A DNA stretch of 64,000 nt, from the NCBI RefSeq assembly GCF_001583695.1, contig NZ_LOBC01000017.1, positions 248,001 through 312,000 of the forward strand, read 5' to 3'. The notes under the pieces are model-generated. The model searched no databases, was not told where the DNA came from, and saw nothing but the letters and a program-made list of their open reading frames with translations. Position numbers and translations under genes: made by a program. How positions within the stretch are numbered: the stretch's first letter is position 1; each line of letters opens with the position of its first letter. The stretch is from Bacillus wiedmannii (GTDB lineage: Bacteria > Bacillota > Bacilli > Bacillales > Bacillaceae_G). Shown here one piece after another: positions 27,765 to 37,632 of this stretch.

Positions 27765-28818
27765 GGCGTTGTGGATGTGGAATTGGAAACGCGGGAAATA
27801 TGCTGTGTTACTATTCTTCTTTAGTTCGCTTTACTTGTTACCTTTTGGCTACTATAGAAGTGCTCAGCAACAACTTGATATGTATTACGAATTACAAGAA
27901 AAGGGGAAACATTATTATTATTTTTATACCTTTTCTTCAGGAGAAAGTAATAGTTTTTGGTTAACTATTCTTATCATTGCTTTAGCCTGCTTATTAATAG
28001 GATGGGAACGTAGCAACCAATCTAATACACTACTTATGACAATGCCATTTAAAAGAAAAGATGTTTTCTTATCTAAATGGACTTTCGGTTCCTTTTGTAT
28101 TGTGATCTCGTTACTTGTAAATTGGATTCTTATGTATGTTATTTATAGAACAACTATTCATTTTGATTATCAATCATTTAGTCCATTTCACCGATACTTT
28201 CTTTATGCAATTGTTTCTTATATCGCAGTCTATACAGCTGCACTATGCATCGGTACTTTTACTGGCAGTGTTGTTTCACAGATTGTTTTTTGTATTCCGT
28301 GGTTACTAGCAGGGGTTACATTTATTACATTACTATACACTTTTACAACAAACCATTTGTACGCTGCAGATATTAAAAATGAAAACTTATATCGACAACT
28401 TTATGAAATCAATCAAAAAACAAATATAGTTGCACCAATTAATCACTTTTCTATCAATTATTACTATGATCCGGAATCCCGTAAGATCGAGAACAATCCA
28501 ACTGCTTTAAGAGATCCAGCATCTCATATATATTATTCAGCCAAGTCAATGCTAGTCCCTATTTTCTATACGATATTTTATTTACTACTTGGGACATATT
28601 TATATACACGATCGCCAAATGAAAACGGTCAAAAGATATTTATTTTCCAAAAGCATTTAAAAATATGGATATGGGGGACAACCATTTACTTTGCATTACT
28701 AGGCGGCTATAAAATAAACAATTTTAATTTCTTACCGAGCTACTATATCGGTTTGTTTCTAACTGGAATCATTACTTATGTTATATTATCACGCCTAACA
28801 AATTATAAAGTTTTTTAA
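27754..28818 (+). CDS. ABC transporter permease (YtrC/YtrD-like), copy 1
   Basis: A 354-residue membrane protein opening MFHKALWMWNWKRGKYAVLL, with about six or seven hydrophobic segments and a large polar loop in the middle. The block CLLIGWERSNQSNTLLMTMPFKRKDVFLSKW is shared with the next gene. Start at 27754 follows GGAGGAGG. Substrate unknown; B. subtilis YtrBCDEF-type exporters respond to cell-wall antibiotics, so envelope stress is a guess. Confidence 0.85.
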   Translation: MFHKALWMWNWKRGKYAVLLFFFSSLYLLPFGYYRSAQQQLDMYYELQEKGKHYYYFYTFSSGESNSFWLTILIIALACLLIGWERSNQSNTLLMTMPFKRKDVFLSKWTFGSFCIVISLLVNWILMYVIYRTTIHFDYQSFSPFHRYFLYAIVSYIAVYTAALCIGTFTGSVVSQIVFCIPWLLAGVTFITLLYTFTTNHLYAADIKNENLYRQLYEINQKTNIVAPINHFSINYYYDPESRKIENNPTALRDPASHIYYSAKSMLVPIFYTIFYLLLGTYLYTRSPNENGQKIFIFQKHLKIWIWGTTIYFALLGGYKINNFNFLPSYYIGLFLTGIITYVILSRLTNYKVF

Positions 28819-28830
28819 AGGAGAGATCCT

Positions 28831-29895
28831 ATGTTTCAAAAAGCACTGTGGCTAAGAACGTATCAGCAAAGTAAATATGTTGTATGGTTATTTTGGCTTG
28901 TCAGCTTCTATACTTTTTCATATAAATACTATATGACTTCTATTCAAGAGCAACAATTTCTAAATGACATTAAAAAGTGGAACTATGTATATCATTACCA
29001 CTTTGATTTAACACTTCTAGATCCTGTCATGCTGTTAGGTAGCGTACTGATCGTCCTAGCTTGTACGTTAATTGGATGGGAAAGACAAAATAACGCTAGC
29101 GACTTGTTATGGTCTATGCCATTTAAACGTTCACACCTCTATATAACAAAGTGGTTGTTTGGAGTCTGTAATATTGCCGCTGTTGTCATTTTAAACTGGG
29201 GGCTATTTGCTATTATGAAAAAGGTAACTTTTCATAATAAATATCAAGTATTTTCCCCCTTTCATAGTTATTTTATATACATGTTAATTGTATTAATCGC
29301 TATTTATACACTTACCTTATGTGTAGGTACAATTGCAGGGAATATTATATCGCAAGGATTTCTCACTGCAGTTATATTAATCTTCCCTGCTTTACTTCCA
29401 TCACTTATCTCAGGAGTCATTGCTGTTCACTCAAACACTGAATTTCATGAGGACACTGGCCTTATACATGATGTGATGAAAAGCATACGTATTTCTAGTC
29501 CAGCAGAAGATTTTACTATTAACTTTAATTATGATCCACAAAGCGCTTATACCGATCAAAATGGAGTACGTCATAACGAACCAAACTTTACAAAGATTCC
29601 ACCGGCAAAAACATTGATTGGACCTATCGCACATATCATTATTTTATTACCACTCGGTATATATTTATATGCCCGTTCAGTCAATGAGCGAAATGGTAAC
29701 TACTTATTATATCCGAAACTACAAAAAGTAGTTATGGGTTGTGCGATTTTCTTTGGTGGAATGGTTGGAGGTTTAATGCTGAGTCGTGCGCAGTCATTGT
29801 CCAGCTTTTACATCGGATTTTTAGTGACTAGTTTCATTACGTATTTCTTCCTACCTAAAATATTAAAATGGAAAGTCTCTTGGAATTTTAAATAA
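28831..29895 (+). CDS. ABC transporter permease (YtrC/YtrD-like), copy 2
   Basis: This is 354 residues long, exactly the same length as the previous permease and clearly its paralogue. Both share MF(Q/H)KALW openings, TLIGWERQNNASDLLWSMPFKRSHLYITKW, and NYDPQS/YYDPES motifs in the same places. The pair probably forms the two membrane halves of a heterodimeric exporter. Last gene of the operon, 12 nt after copy 1. Confidence 0.85.
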   Translation: MFQKALWLRTYQQSKYVVWLFWLVSFYTFSYKYYMTSIQEQQFLNDIKKWNYVYHYHFDLTLLDPVMLLGSVLIVLACTLIGWERQNNASDLLWSMPFKRSHLYITKWLFGVCNIAAVVILNWGLFAIMKKVTFHNKYQVFSPFHSYFIYMLIVLIAIYTLTLCVGTIAGNIISQGFLTAVILIFPALLPSLISGVIAVHSNTEFHEDTGLIHDVMKSIRISSPAEDFTINFNYDPQSAYTDQNGVRHNEPNFTKIPPAKTLIGPIAHIIILLPLGIYLYARSVNERNGNYLLYPKLQKVVMGCAIFFGGMVGGLMLSRAQSLSSFYIGFLVTSFITYFFLPKILKWKVSWNFK

Positions 29896-29925
29896 AATAA
29901 CCTCCTCTTCATGAGGAGGTTATTT
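29895..29925. terminator. Bidirectional terminator after the ABC operon
   Basis: AAATAACCTCCTC and GAGGAGGTTATTT form a 13-bp perfect stem with a TTCAT loop. It also serves the convergent secreted-protein gene. Confidence 0.88.
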
Positions 29926-30465
29926 CACATTCTCTCTTCTTTTCCCATACTCTTTTTCTTGCTTCGTTCCAAATCCATCACCATTTGCCACGATTTGATC
30001 TGTTGGAGCAACTATGCTTTCAGCAATTCTCCATTCTCCTCCTTGTTGAATAAACACTTGCATAAAATAATTCATTCCATTTAACTGATACGGATTTTCT
30101 TTTTTCACTTCATAACGAGCTGCAACATAATACACTTGCACATTCTCAGCTTCAAACTTAGAAATATATTGCGATAATCTCGGGATGTACTGTGATGCTT
30201 TCTGAAGTGGAAGTTGTTTTACTTTTATAAGAGAAGACTTTGTCACATTGCTTATCGTATCTTCCTGCCGAATGTTATCACTATGATGAAATAAAATAGC
30301 ATTCTGCATAGAACGAATCCATAGTTTTGAATATAAAACAGGTTGCTTATTTGAAATATGTTGTAATTCTTTCTGAACGACTTGAAGAGGCGTAGCCGCA
30401 TCCGCGAACTGATTAAAGCAGAAAAAACTTCCAATCATAATGAAAAGCATACAAATACGTTTCAT
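29920..30465 (-). CDS. Secreted protein of unknown function
   Basis: A 181-residue protein with a signal peptide (MKRICMLFIMIGSFFCFNQFADAA). The mature part resembles small NTF2-like or DUF4829-type domains in layout: an N-terminal helix, then YVAARYEVKKE..MNYFMQVFIQQGGEWRIAESIVAPTDQI, where the line ending in GGEWRI is typical of such folds. No catalytic motif is visible. Function unknown. Confidence 0.6.
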   Translation of the reverse strand: MKRICMLFIMIGSFFCFNQFADAATPLQVVQKELQHISNKQPVLYSKLWIRSMQNAILFHHSDNIRQEDTISNVTKSSLIKVKQLPLQKASQYIPRLSQYISKFEAENVQVYYVAARYEVKKENPYQLNGMNYFMQVFIQQGGEWRIAESIVAPTDQIVANGDGFGTKQEKEYGKRRENVK

Positions 30466-30530
30466 AATTTTTCACTCCGATTCTTTTTAATTAAAGTATT
30501 GGAGTTTCAAAATGTTTTTATTCAAAAGAA

Positions 30531-30563
30531 AAAGGATAGGAAAGCTTTCGCTTCCTATCCTCA
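30531..30563 (-). terminator. Terminator of the MarR gene
   Basis: GGATAGGAAAGC and GCTTCCTATCC pair with one bulged A. A T run follows on the minus strand. Confidence 0.8.
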
Positions 30564-30567
30564 TTTA

Positions 30568-30987
30568 TTATAATACGCGGCCAAATAGCTCTAACACCAT
30601 TTCGATTTCTTGGTCGCTCCAACCTTTAAATTTCTCTTTATAATATTCTTTACGCACAGCTTCAAGTTTTTCAGTTACTTCTCTTCCGTGTTCTGTAATT
30701 TCTAGGTACACGATACGACGGTCTGAATTTGAACGCTTTCTTTCTACAAACCCTTTTCGTACGAGACGATCAGTAACAGCTGTAATATGACTAGAGGTTA
30801 CGTTTACTTCACTCGCAATTTGCGAAGCCATCTGTGGACTCTTTAAAAATAACGCGCGTAATACAGAAAATTCATTGTATGGCATATGTTCTGCAAAACG
30901 TGTATTAATATCATTTTGTAATAAACGTATCATCTTTCGAAATGATCCGGATAACTCTAAAATCAGTGTTTCTCTTTTTTCGTTCAC
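30568..30987 (-). CDS. MarR-family transcriptional regulator
   Basis: A 139-residue winged-helix protein with FAEHMPYNEFSVLRALFLKSPQMASQIASEVNVTSSHITAVTDRLVRKGFVERKRSNSDRRIVYLEITEHG, the full MarR recognition helix and DxR wing. Start is GTG at 30987 after GGGACGAGG; the ORF extends 33 nt further without a site. It stands alone, divergent from a SIMPL-domain gene. Target unknown. Confidence 0.88.
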   Translation of the reverse strand: MNEKRETLILELSGSFRKMIRLLQNDINTRFAEHMPYNEFSVLRALFLKSPQMASQIASEVNVTSSHITAVTDRLVRKGFVERKRSNSDRRIVYLEITEHGREVTEKLEAVRKEYYKEKFKGWSDQEIEMVLELFGRVL

Positions 30988-31146
30988 TAGCCTCGTCCCT
31001 TTTTTATCATATTTACACATATTATAATCTATAAATACCCTTATTGTATATGCTTTCTTTCTTTAACATTCTCATTTATGTAACTTTTTCATACAAATTT
31101 CTTTTTTGTTCACACATATACATATAAATAAGGATGGTGATGGAAG

Positions 31147-31818
31147 ATGCAAGGTGGAATGAATCCTTATTTACACAACGTACGTACAGCTAATACTGGT
31201 AGAGAAGCGACTATTACTGTACAAGGTGAAGGTGTTGTCAAAGCAAAACCAAATGTTGTTATATTAACACTTGGCATTCGAACTGATAGTAAAAATGTGA
31301 AACAAGCGCAAGAAGAAAATGCAGTGCAATCAAAACAATTGCTTGATGCACTTAAACAGCTTGGTATTGCTGATAAAGACATAGAAACGATTTCTTATAC
31401 GATCACTCCCCAATACGAGTATGTAAATGATAAAGCATTACTACAAGGATATCGTGTGGAACATTTGTATGAAATTACCGTTTTAAATGTACAAAAAGCA
31501 GGGGAAGTATATGATATAGCCGTTTCAAATGGAGCAAACTTAGCAAAAGGTTTACGTTTTCGGATATCTCATCCAAATAAATATTATGAGCAAGCTCTCA
31601 TTCAAGCTCTGCAACAAGCGGTAGAAAAAGCTCGTGCTATTGCGAGTACATACAATTTAAACATTAATCCTGTTCCACTCTCATTCGTTGAAGAATCCGC
31701 CCAATTACCACGGGAAGTGACGTCCTATGCTACTTTACATGCACAAGCAGCTCCGCCCATTCAATCGGGAGAATTAGAAATCATTTCAACAATACGAGCG
31801 ATTTTTACGTATTTATAA
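31147..31818 (+). CDS. SIMPL-domain (DUF541) protein
   Basis: A 223-residue protein of the YggE/BP26 type, with REATITVQGEGVVKAKPNVVILTLGIRTDSKNVKQAQEENA, then ISYTITPQYEYVNDKALLQGYRVEHLYEITV. No signal peptide is seen, so it is probably cytoplasmic, unlike E. coli YggE. Function in Bacillus unknown; family members are linked to oxidative stress. Confidence 0.85.
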   Translation: MQGGMNPYLHNVRTANTGREATITVQGEGVVKAKPNVVILTLGIRTDSKNVKQAQEENAVQSKQLLDALKQLGIADKDIETISYTITPQYEYVNDKALLQGYRVEHLYEITVLNVQKAGEVYDIAVSNGANLAKGLRFRISHPNKYYEQALIQALQQAVEKARAIASTYNLNINPVPLSFVEESAQLPREVTSYATLHAQAAPPIQSGELEIISTIRAIFTYL

Positions 31819-31863
31819 ATAATTTCATTTATAAGTAAACGTTATCATTTTCCTTGTTGTAAA

Positions 31864-31884
31864 AACATGATGTTCTGATATAAT
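31864..31884 (+). promoter_or_regulatory. Promoter of the AzgA permease gene
   Basis: A perfect TATAAT at 31879-31884 preceded by TGA gives an extended -10. The -35 is weak (TTGTAA or TTGTTG upstream). The transcript leader is about 60 nt. Confidence 0.6.
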
Positions 31885-31890
31885 AAAGGA

Positions 31891-31919
31891 CGGTGAGCTC
31901 TTACGAAAGAGATATCACG
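31891..31919 (+). ncRNA. Leader hairpin with ACGA tetraloop
   Basis: CTCTT-ACGA-AAGAG lies within flanking GTGA/TCAC pairing, directly after the promoter and before the leader ORF. The ACGA loop recalls mini-ykkC loops, but only one such hairpin is present, so no riboswitch class is assigned. Confidence 0.35.
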
Positions 31920-31933
31920 GGTGGGAGAGGGAT

Positions 31934-31951
31934 ATGAAAAAGAAGGTTTAA
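31934..31951 (+). CDS. Five-codon leader ORF (MKKKV)
   Basis: ATG AAA AAG AAG GTT TAA is preceded by an excellent GGGAGAGGG site. Its stop ends one base before the permease ATG at 31953, and its Lys codons form the only purine-rich site (AGAAGG) in front of the permease. Translation of the leader therefore probably couples to, or competes with, permease translation. Expression is inferred. Confidence 0.4.
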   Translation: MKKKV

Positions 31952-31952
31952 C

Positions 31953-33242
31953 ATGAAAGGAATACTTGAAAGAACATTTAAATTAGGTTTACACGAAACA
32001 TCACCAAAACAAGAAGTTTTAGCTGGAGTTACGTCATTTTTCACGATCGTATATATTATGATTGTAAATGCATCCATTTTATCCGATGCTGGCATTCCTC
32101 TTGAAGCTGGAATTTTAGCAACTGTTTTCAGTTCATTTATCGGATGTCTGCTCATGGCATTTTGGGCAAATGCACCTGCTATTCTTGTCCCTGGTATGGG
32201 TGTAAATGCATTCTTCACGTACACTGCTGTGCATACGCTCGGATTAACTTGGCAGGAAGCATTAGCAGCTGTCTTCATCTCTGGTATTATTTTTGCAATT
32301 GCTGCGTTTACACCAATCGCTCGCGTGCTTTCAGTATCGATTCCAAAATCATTAAAGGAAGCTATTACTGTCGGTATCGGATTATTTTTAGCATTTATCG
32401 GATTGCAAAAAGGTGGTTTAGTCGTTTCGAATCCAAATACTGCTGTTGCAATGGGGAAATTAAGTAACCCTGTCGTTCTTGCGACCGTGCTTACTCTTAT
32501 CGTTGCACTTGTACTATTTATTCGTAACGTACGTGGAAGCTTTTTATGGACGATTGCAATAGGAACTGGTATTGCATGGCTATTTGGTCTTGTTGATACA
32601 AGTCAAATCGGAAATAGTTCATTCTCATTCGCTAATTACGGCGATGTGTTTGGAGCTATGTCATTTGGCAAACTTTCTTCCTTACCGTTTTGGATTGCAA
32701 CATTCTCCTTAAGCATGGTGCTTATTTTTGAGAACATGGGACTTCTGCACGGTTTATTAGAAGATGACCGTAAATTCCCACGTGCTTACCAAGCCAATGC
32801 AATTTCAGCAATGACATGTGGTCTATTTGGCACAAGCCCTACCGTATCAACAGTAGAGAGTGCCGCAGGTATTACTGCAGGCGGAAAGACAGGTCTGACG
32901 TCTATCGTTACAGGGTTGTTATTCTTTGCATCACTGTTTGCACTTCCGTTTGTCAAACTAATTCCTGATAGTGCCATTGCACCAATCTTAATTATTATTG
33001 GCGGCCTGATGATTACAAGCATTCAGCAAATTCCTCTGAACGATTTTTCAGAAGGATTTCCAGCGTTCTTAATTATCGTCATGATCCCGCTCACATATAG
33101 TATCGCTGATGGCATTGCGTTCGGATTTATTGCTTATCCTATCTTAAAAGTTGCTCTTGGAAAGCGTAAAGAAGTCGCACCGTCTATGTATATCGTTACA
33201 TGCTTATTCTTAGCCATGTTTGTATTACATGCTATTGGTTAA
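31953..33242 (+). CDS. AzgA-type hypoxanthine/guanine permease (NCS2-like)
   Basis: A 429-residue membrane protein with AzgA-family signatures GVTSFFTIVYIMIVNASILSDAG, ANAPAILVPGMGVNAFFTYT, FGTSPTVSTVESAAGITAGGKTGLTS and about 12-14 helices. Relatives in B. subtilis are PbuG and PbuO, which import purine bases. No purine riboswitch is present in its leader, unlike many pbuG genes. Confidence 0.88.
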   Translation: MKGILERTFKLGLHETSPKQEVLAGVTSFFTIVYIMIVNASILSDAGIPLEAGILATVFSSFIGCLLMAFWANAPAILVPGMGVNAFFTYTAVHTLGLTWQEALAAVFISGIIFAIAAFTPIARVLSVSIPKSLKEAITVGIGLFLAFIGLQKGGLVVSNPNTAVAMGKLSNPVVLATVLTLIVALVLFIRNVRGSFLWTIAIGTGIAWLFGLVDTSQIGNSSFSFANYGDVFGAMSFGKLSSLPFWIATFSLSMVLIFENMGLLHGLLEDDRKFPRAYQANAISAMTCGLFGTSPTVSTVESAAGITAGGKTGLTSIVTGLLFFASLFALPFVKLIPDSAIAPILIIIGGLMITSIQQIPLNDFSEGFPAFLIIVMIPLTYSIADGIAFGFIAYPILKVALGKRKEVAPSMYIVTCLFLAMFVLHAIG

Positions 33243-33244
33243 GT

Positions 33245-33276
33245 AAAAACACCGAGGAATTTTCCTCGGTGTTTTT
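33245..33276. terminator. Bidirectional terminator between the permease and corA
   Basis: AAAAACACCGAGGAA and TTCCTCGGTGTTTTT form a 15-bp perfect stem. Confidence 0.92.
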
Positions 33277-34227
33277 TTACTTAAACCATCCTTTTTTATA
33301 AAACCAAGCCATCATGCCACCGCCAATTAGTGCCATTAGAAGTAGACAAATAAAATAACTATATTGTCCACCAAGCTCTGGCATATGCGTAAAGTTCATT
33401 CCGTATACTCCCGCAATAAATGTTAATGGCATGAAAATAGTCGAGAATACAGTTAATGTTTTCATAATGTTATTCATATGATGTGAGTTTAATGAAAAAT
33501 AGCTATCTCGAATATCTGCCGTTAACTCCCGGCTTGCCTCAATCATTTCTGTCAGTTTAAGTAAATGATCATGTATATCTTTAAAGTAAATTTCATGATC
33601 ACTTATACCGTAAAAACGAGTCGAATTTAAAATACGATACAATAAATCACGCATCGGAATGATTGTACGCCTTAGTTTTGATAAATCTGCACGTATATCA
33701 AATACTTCTTCTAGCACACTTCCTGCTGTCTCACCCGTTAAATTATCATCAATGGCATTTAAATGATCCTCAATGTAATATACAGGCGCAAAATAGTCGT
33801 CCACAATTTGGTCGATAATGGTATGCGCTACGTGTAAAGGACTATTTTTAATACGCTTCTTTTCTCCAAGTGTTTTCCATACTCTTTCGATTGCATTATT
33901 ATGAGAAAAGTGGAAAGAAACAATAAAACGATCACTTATAAATAAATCGATCTCGTGTGGTTCTAATCCATCCTCACCAAATGCATGAAGAACTAAAAAG
34001 TTATATCCATCATAAAAATCAACTTTTGGCCTCTGTACATATTCTATACAGTCTTCAATTGCAAGGGGATGGAACTTAAAATGATCTTGCAAAATGTATG
34101 TATACTCTTCTTTCGTTGGCTTATATAAATCTAGCCAATACCATACAATATGGTCTTTCGTTGTTTCTTCTAGCGAAACATCATATAATACTTCATCTGT
34201 TTTTGTTATTGCACAAATTCTAATCAT
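33277..34227 (-). CDS. corA: CorA-family magnesium/cobalt transporter
   Basis: A 316-residue protein with a large N-terminal cytoplasmic domain and two C-terminal helices. The family-defining GMN loop is in FIAGVYGMNFTHMPELGGQYSYF. The end is lysine-bearing (FYKKGWFK). Start at 34227 follows GGGTGA. Forms pentameric ion channels in the membrane. Confidence 0.94.
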   Translation of the reverse strand: MIRICAITKTDEVLYDVSLEETTKDHIVWYWLDLYKPTKEEYTYILQDHFKFHPLAIEDCIEYVQRPKVDFYDGYNFLVLHAFGEDGLEPHEIDLFISDRFIVSFHFSHNNAIERVWKTLGEKKRIKNSPLHVAHTIIDQIVDDYFAPVYYIEDHLNAIDDNLTGETAGSVLEEVFDIRADLSKLRRTIIPMRDLLYRILNSTRFYGISDHEIYFKDIHDHLLKLTEMIEASRELTADIRDSYFSLNSHHMNNIMKTLTVFSTIFMPLTFIAGVYGMNFTHMPELGGQYSYFICLLLMALIGGGMMAWFYKKGWFK

Positions 34228-34262
34228 AATTTCACCCATTATTATTATAAACAAAAAATAGC

Positions 34263-34300
34263 AAAAAAAGCCAAGGAGAAATACTCCTTGGCCCTTTTTT
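34263..34300 (-). terminator. Terminator of the drm-pupG-pdp operon
   Basis: GCCAAGGAG (34270-34278) and CTCCTTGGC (34284-34292), followed on the minus strand by seven T. Confidence 0.9.
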
Positions 34301-34301
34301 A

Positions 34302-35606
34302 TTATTCAGTAACGATGCCGTGCACTAATGTTGGTGCATCTACATGTTCGTTAGCAATCTTCATGTTCTCATAAATTTTTGCTTTTACATCTTCCACATT
34401 TTCACGGTTTGCGTAAATTGTAACAAGGGATTCACCTTTTTTCACGCTGTCCCCTACTTTTTTGCGAAGCATTAAGCCAACTGCTAAATCAATTTCAGAT
34501 TCCTTCGTCGCACGTCCTGCTCCTAAAAGCATTGCTGCTGTTCCGATTTCGTCTGCAACGATTTCTGATACATAACCGTCTTCCTTCGCTTCTACTTCAA
34601 TTTTAAACTGTGCTTGTGGTAATTTAGAAGGATCATCAACAACAGAAGCATCGCCGCCTTGCGCTGATAAGAACGTTTTAAATGATTCTAGCGCTTTACC
34701 GTTGTTCATTACTTCAATTAATTTCTCACGTGCATCTTCTAAAGATGAAGCTTGTCCAGCAAGGTATACCATTTGACTTCCAAGCGTTAAACATAACTCT
34801 TCTAAATCTTTCGGCCCCTTACCTTGTAATGTATCAATTGCTTCTTGTACTTCAAGTGCGTTACCAATCGCCTCACCAAGTGGTTGACTCATATCAGAAA
34901 TAACAGCCATCGTATTACGACCAACGTTATTACCAATGCGCACCATTGCTTCTGCTAAACGTTTTGCATCTTCATCTGTTTTCATAAATGCACCTGCTCC
35001 AGTTTTTACATCAAGAACAATTGCATCTGCACCAGCAGCAATTTTTTTACTCATAATCGAACTTGCAATAAGCGGAATTGAGTTTACTGTTGCCGTTACA
35101 TCACGAAGTGCATATAACTTTTTATCCGCAGGTGTTAAGTTTCCACTTTGACCAATAACTGCGATTTTGTTTTCATTTACAAGTCGCATGAATTCATCAT
35201 TTTCGATTTCAACATGGAATCCTGGAACTGCTTCTAATTTATCAATTGTACCACCAGTATGTCCTAACCCACGTCCAGACATTTTTGCAACCGGTACACC
35301 TAAAGCGGCTACTAATGGACCTAACACAAGTGTTGTTGTATCACCAACACCACCTGTTGAGTGCTTATCTACTTTTATCCCTTCAATAGCTGATAAGTCG
35401 ATTGTATCACCGCTATTTACCATTGCCATAGTTAAATCAGCACGTTCTTGATCGTTCATATCTTGGAAGAAAATTGCCATTGCAAGTGAACTTACTTGGT
35501 AATCAGGAATATCACCATTCGTATATCCTTCAACAATAAAGTTAATTTCTTCTGTCGTTAATGCATGTCCGTCACGTTTTTTTGCAATTAGGTCCACCAT
35601 TCTCAT
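34302..35606 (-). CDS. pdp: Pyrimidine-nucleoside phosphorylase
   Basis: This enzyme cleaves uridine, deoxyuridine and thymidine to base and (deoxy)ribose 1-phosphate. It has 434 residues with the signature [52 protein letters not shown], and KTGAGAFM further on. Third gene after drm and pupG, so the sugar phosphates are passed to phosphopentomutase. Confidence 0.96.
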   Translation of the reverse strand: MRMVDLIAKKRDGHALTTEEINFIVEGYTNGDIPDYQVSSLAMAIFFQDMNDQERADLTMAMVNSGDTIDLSAIEGIKVDKHSTGGVGDTTTLVLGPLVAALGVPVAKMSGRGLGHTGGTIDKLEAVPGFHVEIENDEFMRLVNENKIAVIGQSGNLTPADKKLYALRDVTATVNSIPLIASSIMSKKIAAGADAIVLDVKTGAGAFMKTDEDAKRLAEAMVRIGNNVGRNTMAVISDMSQPLGEAIGNALEVQEAIDTLQGKGPKDLEELCLTLGSQMVYLAGQASSLEDAREKLIEVMNNGKALESFKTFLSAQGGDASVVDDPSKLPQAQFKIEVEAKEDGYVSEIVADEIGTAAMLLGAGRATKESEIDLAVGLMLRKKVGDSVKKGESLVTIYANRENVEDVKAKIYENMKIANEHVDAPTLVHGIVTE

Positions 35607-35613
35607 TGTGAGG

Positions 35614-36435
35614 TCACCCCTTCATTTGTTTTACGATTGCTTTTACTAATGCTAAGAAGTTAGCTTTAACACGTTCTGTCGTTTCGATTACTTCATCGTG
35701 ATGAAGTGGCTGATCTAAAATACCAGCTGCCATATTTGAAATACAAGAAATACCAAGTACTTTCATACCAGCATGACGCGCTACAATTACTTCAGGTACT
35801 GTTGACATACCAACTGCATCTCCGCCAAGTGTACGAAGCATACGAATTTCAGCAGGTGTTTCATATACAGGACCTGTCATTCCAACGTATACACCTTCTT
35901 GTACTTTAATATTTAAGTCCGCTGCAACTTGTTTCGCCATTTCACGAAGTTCTGTCGTATATGATGTAGACATATCAGGGAAACGTACGCCCATTTCAGA
36001 ATCATTCGGTCCGATTAATGGATTTGTACCCATGAAGTTAATGTGGTCTGAAATTAACATAAGATCGCCTGGCTCAAATGATGTATTTACACCACCAGCT
36101 GCATTCGTTACAACAACTGTTTCTACACCTAGTTCTTTCATAACACGAACTGGGAATGTTACTTTTTGCATGTCGTATCCTTCATAGAAGTGGAAACGTC
36201 CTTGCATTGCTACTACTGTTACACCTTGAAGTGTACCGAATACTAGTTGACCTGCATGACCTTCTACAGTTGATACTGGGAATTCAGGGATTTCACTGTA
36301 AGGTACTGTTACTGCGTTCTCGATTTCATCTGCTAATACACCTAGTCCAGATCCAAGGATTAGTCCTACTTGTGGCGTTTCTTGAAATTTCTCTTTTAAG
36401 TATGAAGCTGATTTTGTAATAAGTTCACGATTCAT
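35614..36435 (-). CDS. pupG: Purine-nucleoside phosphorylase
   Basis: A 273-residue trimeric-type phosphorylase for guanosine and inosine. Motifs are [15 protein letters not shown], the [11 protein letters not shown] region, [19 protein letters not shown] and [21 protein letters not shown]. subtilis pupG also follows drm. 12 nt after drm. Confidence 0.95.
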   Translation of the reverse strand: MNRELITKSASYLKEKFQETPQVGLILGSGLGVLADEIENAVTVPYSEIPEFPVSTVEGHAGQLVFGTLQGVTVVAMQGRFHFYEGYDMQKVTFPVRVMKELGVETVVVTNAAGGVNTSFEPGDLMLISDHINFMGTNPLIGPNDSEMGVRFPDMSTSYTTELREMAKQVAADLNIKVQEGVYVGMTGPVYETPAEIRMLRTLGGDAVGMSTVPEVIVARHAGMKVLGISCISNMAAGILDQPLHHDEVIETTERVKANFLALVKAIVKQMKG

Positions 36436-36447
36436 TTGTTTATCCCC

Positions 36448-37632
36448 CTATTTCTTTAGCTCGTTTAAGAAGCTTGTTCCGTGTTCTGGCATTTTCACGC
36501 CGAAGTTTTCTGCTACCGTTGCACCAATATCAGCAAATGTTTGACGAAGTGCTAATTCTTGTCCGCCTTCTTTCATGCTTGGGCTATATGCTAATAACGG
36601 TACATATTCACGTGTATGATCAGTACCAGGATGTACTGGATCATTACCATGGTCTGCTGTAATTAATAATAAATCATCTTCTTTTAGTTTTTCGAATACT
36701 TCTGGAAGACGTGCATCATAGTCTTGCAGTGCTTCTCCATATCCTTGTGGATCACGGCGGTGACCGAATAATGCATCAAAGTCAACTAAGTTTAAGAAGC
36801 TAAGACCTGTAAAGTCCATGTTTAATGTATCTACAAGCTTATCCATTCCATCCATGTTAGACTTCGTACGAAGTGATTCAGTTACACCTTCACCATCATA
36901 TATGTCAGAGATTTTACCGATAGCAATAACATCGTAGTCACTATCCTTTAATTCATTCATTACCGTACGGCCGAATGGTTTTAACGCATAATCATGACGG
37001 TTTGGTGTACGTGTGAATTTCCCTGGTTCTCCAACAAATGGACGAGCGATAACACGACCTACCATGTACTTTTCATCTAACGTTAATTCACGTGCAATTT
37101 TACAAATTTTATATAACTCTTCAAGTGGCACTACTTCTTCGTGTGCTGCGATTTGTAATACGCTATCAGCAGAAGTGTAAACGATTAAAGAACCTGTTTC
37201 CATTTGTTCTTGACCAAGTTCATCAAGAATCTCAGTTCCAGAAGCTGGTTTATTACCGATAATTTTACGACCTGTTTTTTCTTCTAATTCATCAAGTAAT
37301 TCTTTTGGGAATCCTTCAGGGAACACTTGGAATGGTGTATCAATGTAAAGACCCATGATTTCCCAATGTCCTGTCATTGTATCTTTACCAGTAGATTTCT
37401 CTTGCATTTTTGTATAATATCCAAGCGGTTTTTCTACTTTAGAGATACCTTTCATTTCACGAATGTTACCAAGACCTAACTTCACCATATTTGGCATTTG
37501 TAATCCATTCATATGTTCAGCAATGTGACCAATTGTGTCAGAACCTAAATCACCAAATTGCTCAGCATCCGGTGCTTCGCCGATTCCTACAGAGTCCATT
37601 ACGACTAGGAATATACGTTTATATTTATTCAT
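36448..37632 (-). CDS. drm: Phosphopentomutase
   Basis: A 394-residue alkaline-phosphatase-fold enzyme converting (deoxy)ribose 1-phosphate to 5-phosphate. Metal sites are [32 protein letters not shown] (phospho-acceptor Thr), [12 protein letters not shown] and [24 protein letters not shown]. First gene of the salvage operon; also called deoB. Confidence 0.97.
   Translation of the reverse strand: MNKYKRIFLVVMDSVGIGEAPDAEQFGDLGSDTIGHIAEHMNGLQMPNMVKLGLGNIREMKGISKVEKPLGYYTKMQEKSTGKDTMTGHWEIMGLYIDTPFQVFPEGFPKELLDELEEKTGRKIIGNKPASGTEILDELGQEQMETGSLIVYTSADSVLQIAAHEEVVPLEELYKICKIARELTLDEKYMVGRVIARPFVGEPGKFTRTPNRHDYALKPFGRTVMNELKDSDYDVIAIGKISDIYDGEGVTESLRTKSNMDGMDKLVDTLNMDFTGLSFLNLVDFDALFGHRRDPQGYGEALQDYDARLPEVFEKLKEDDLLLITADHGNDPVHPGTDHTREYVPLLAYSPSMKEGGQELALRQTFADIGATVAENFGVKMPEHGTSFLNELKK

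Noticed and set aside
31891..31931. Mini-ykkC (guanidine-II) riboswitch before the AzgA permease
   Set aside because: Only one ACGR-loop hairpin is convincing; the class needs two, and its usual genes are exporters and carboxylases rather than purine permeases.
31819..31952. Purine (guanine) riboswitch
   Set aside because: The conserved core blocks of the purine aptamer are absent from this short leader.
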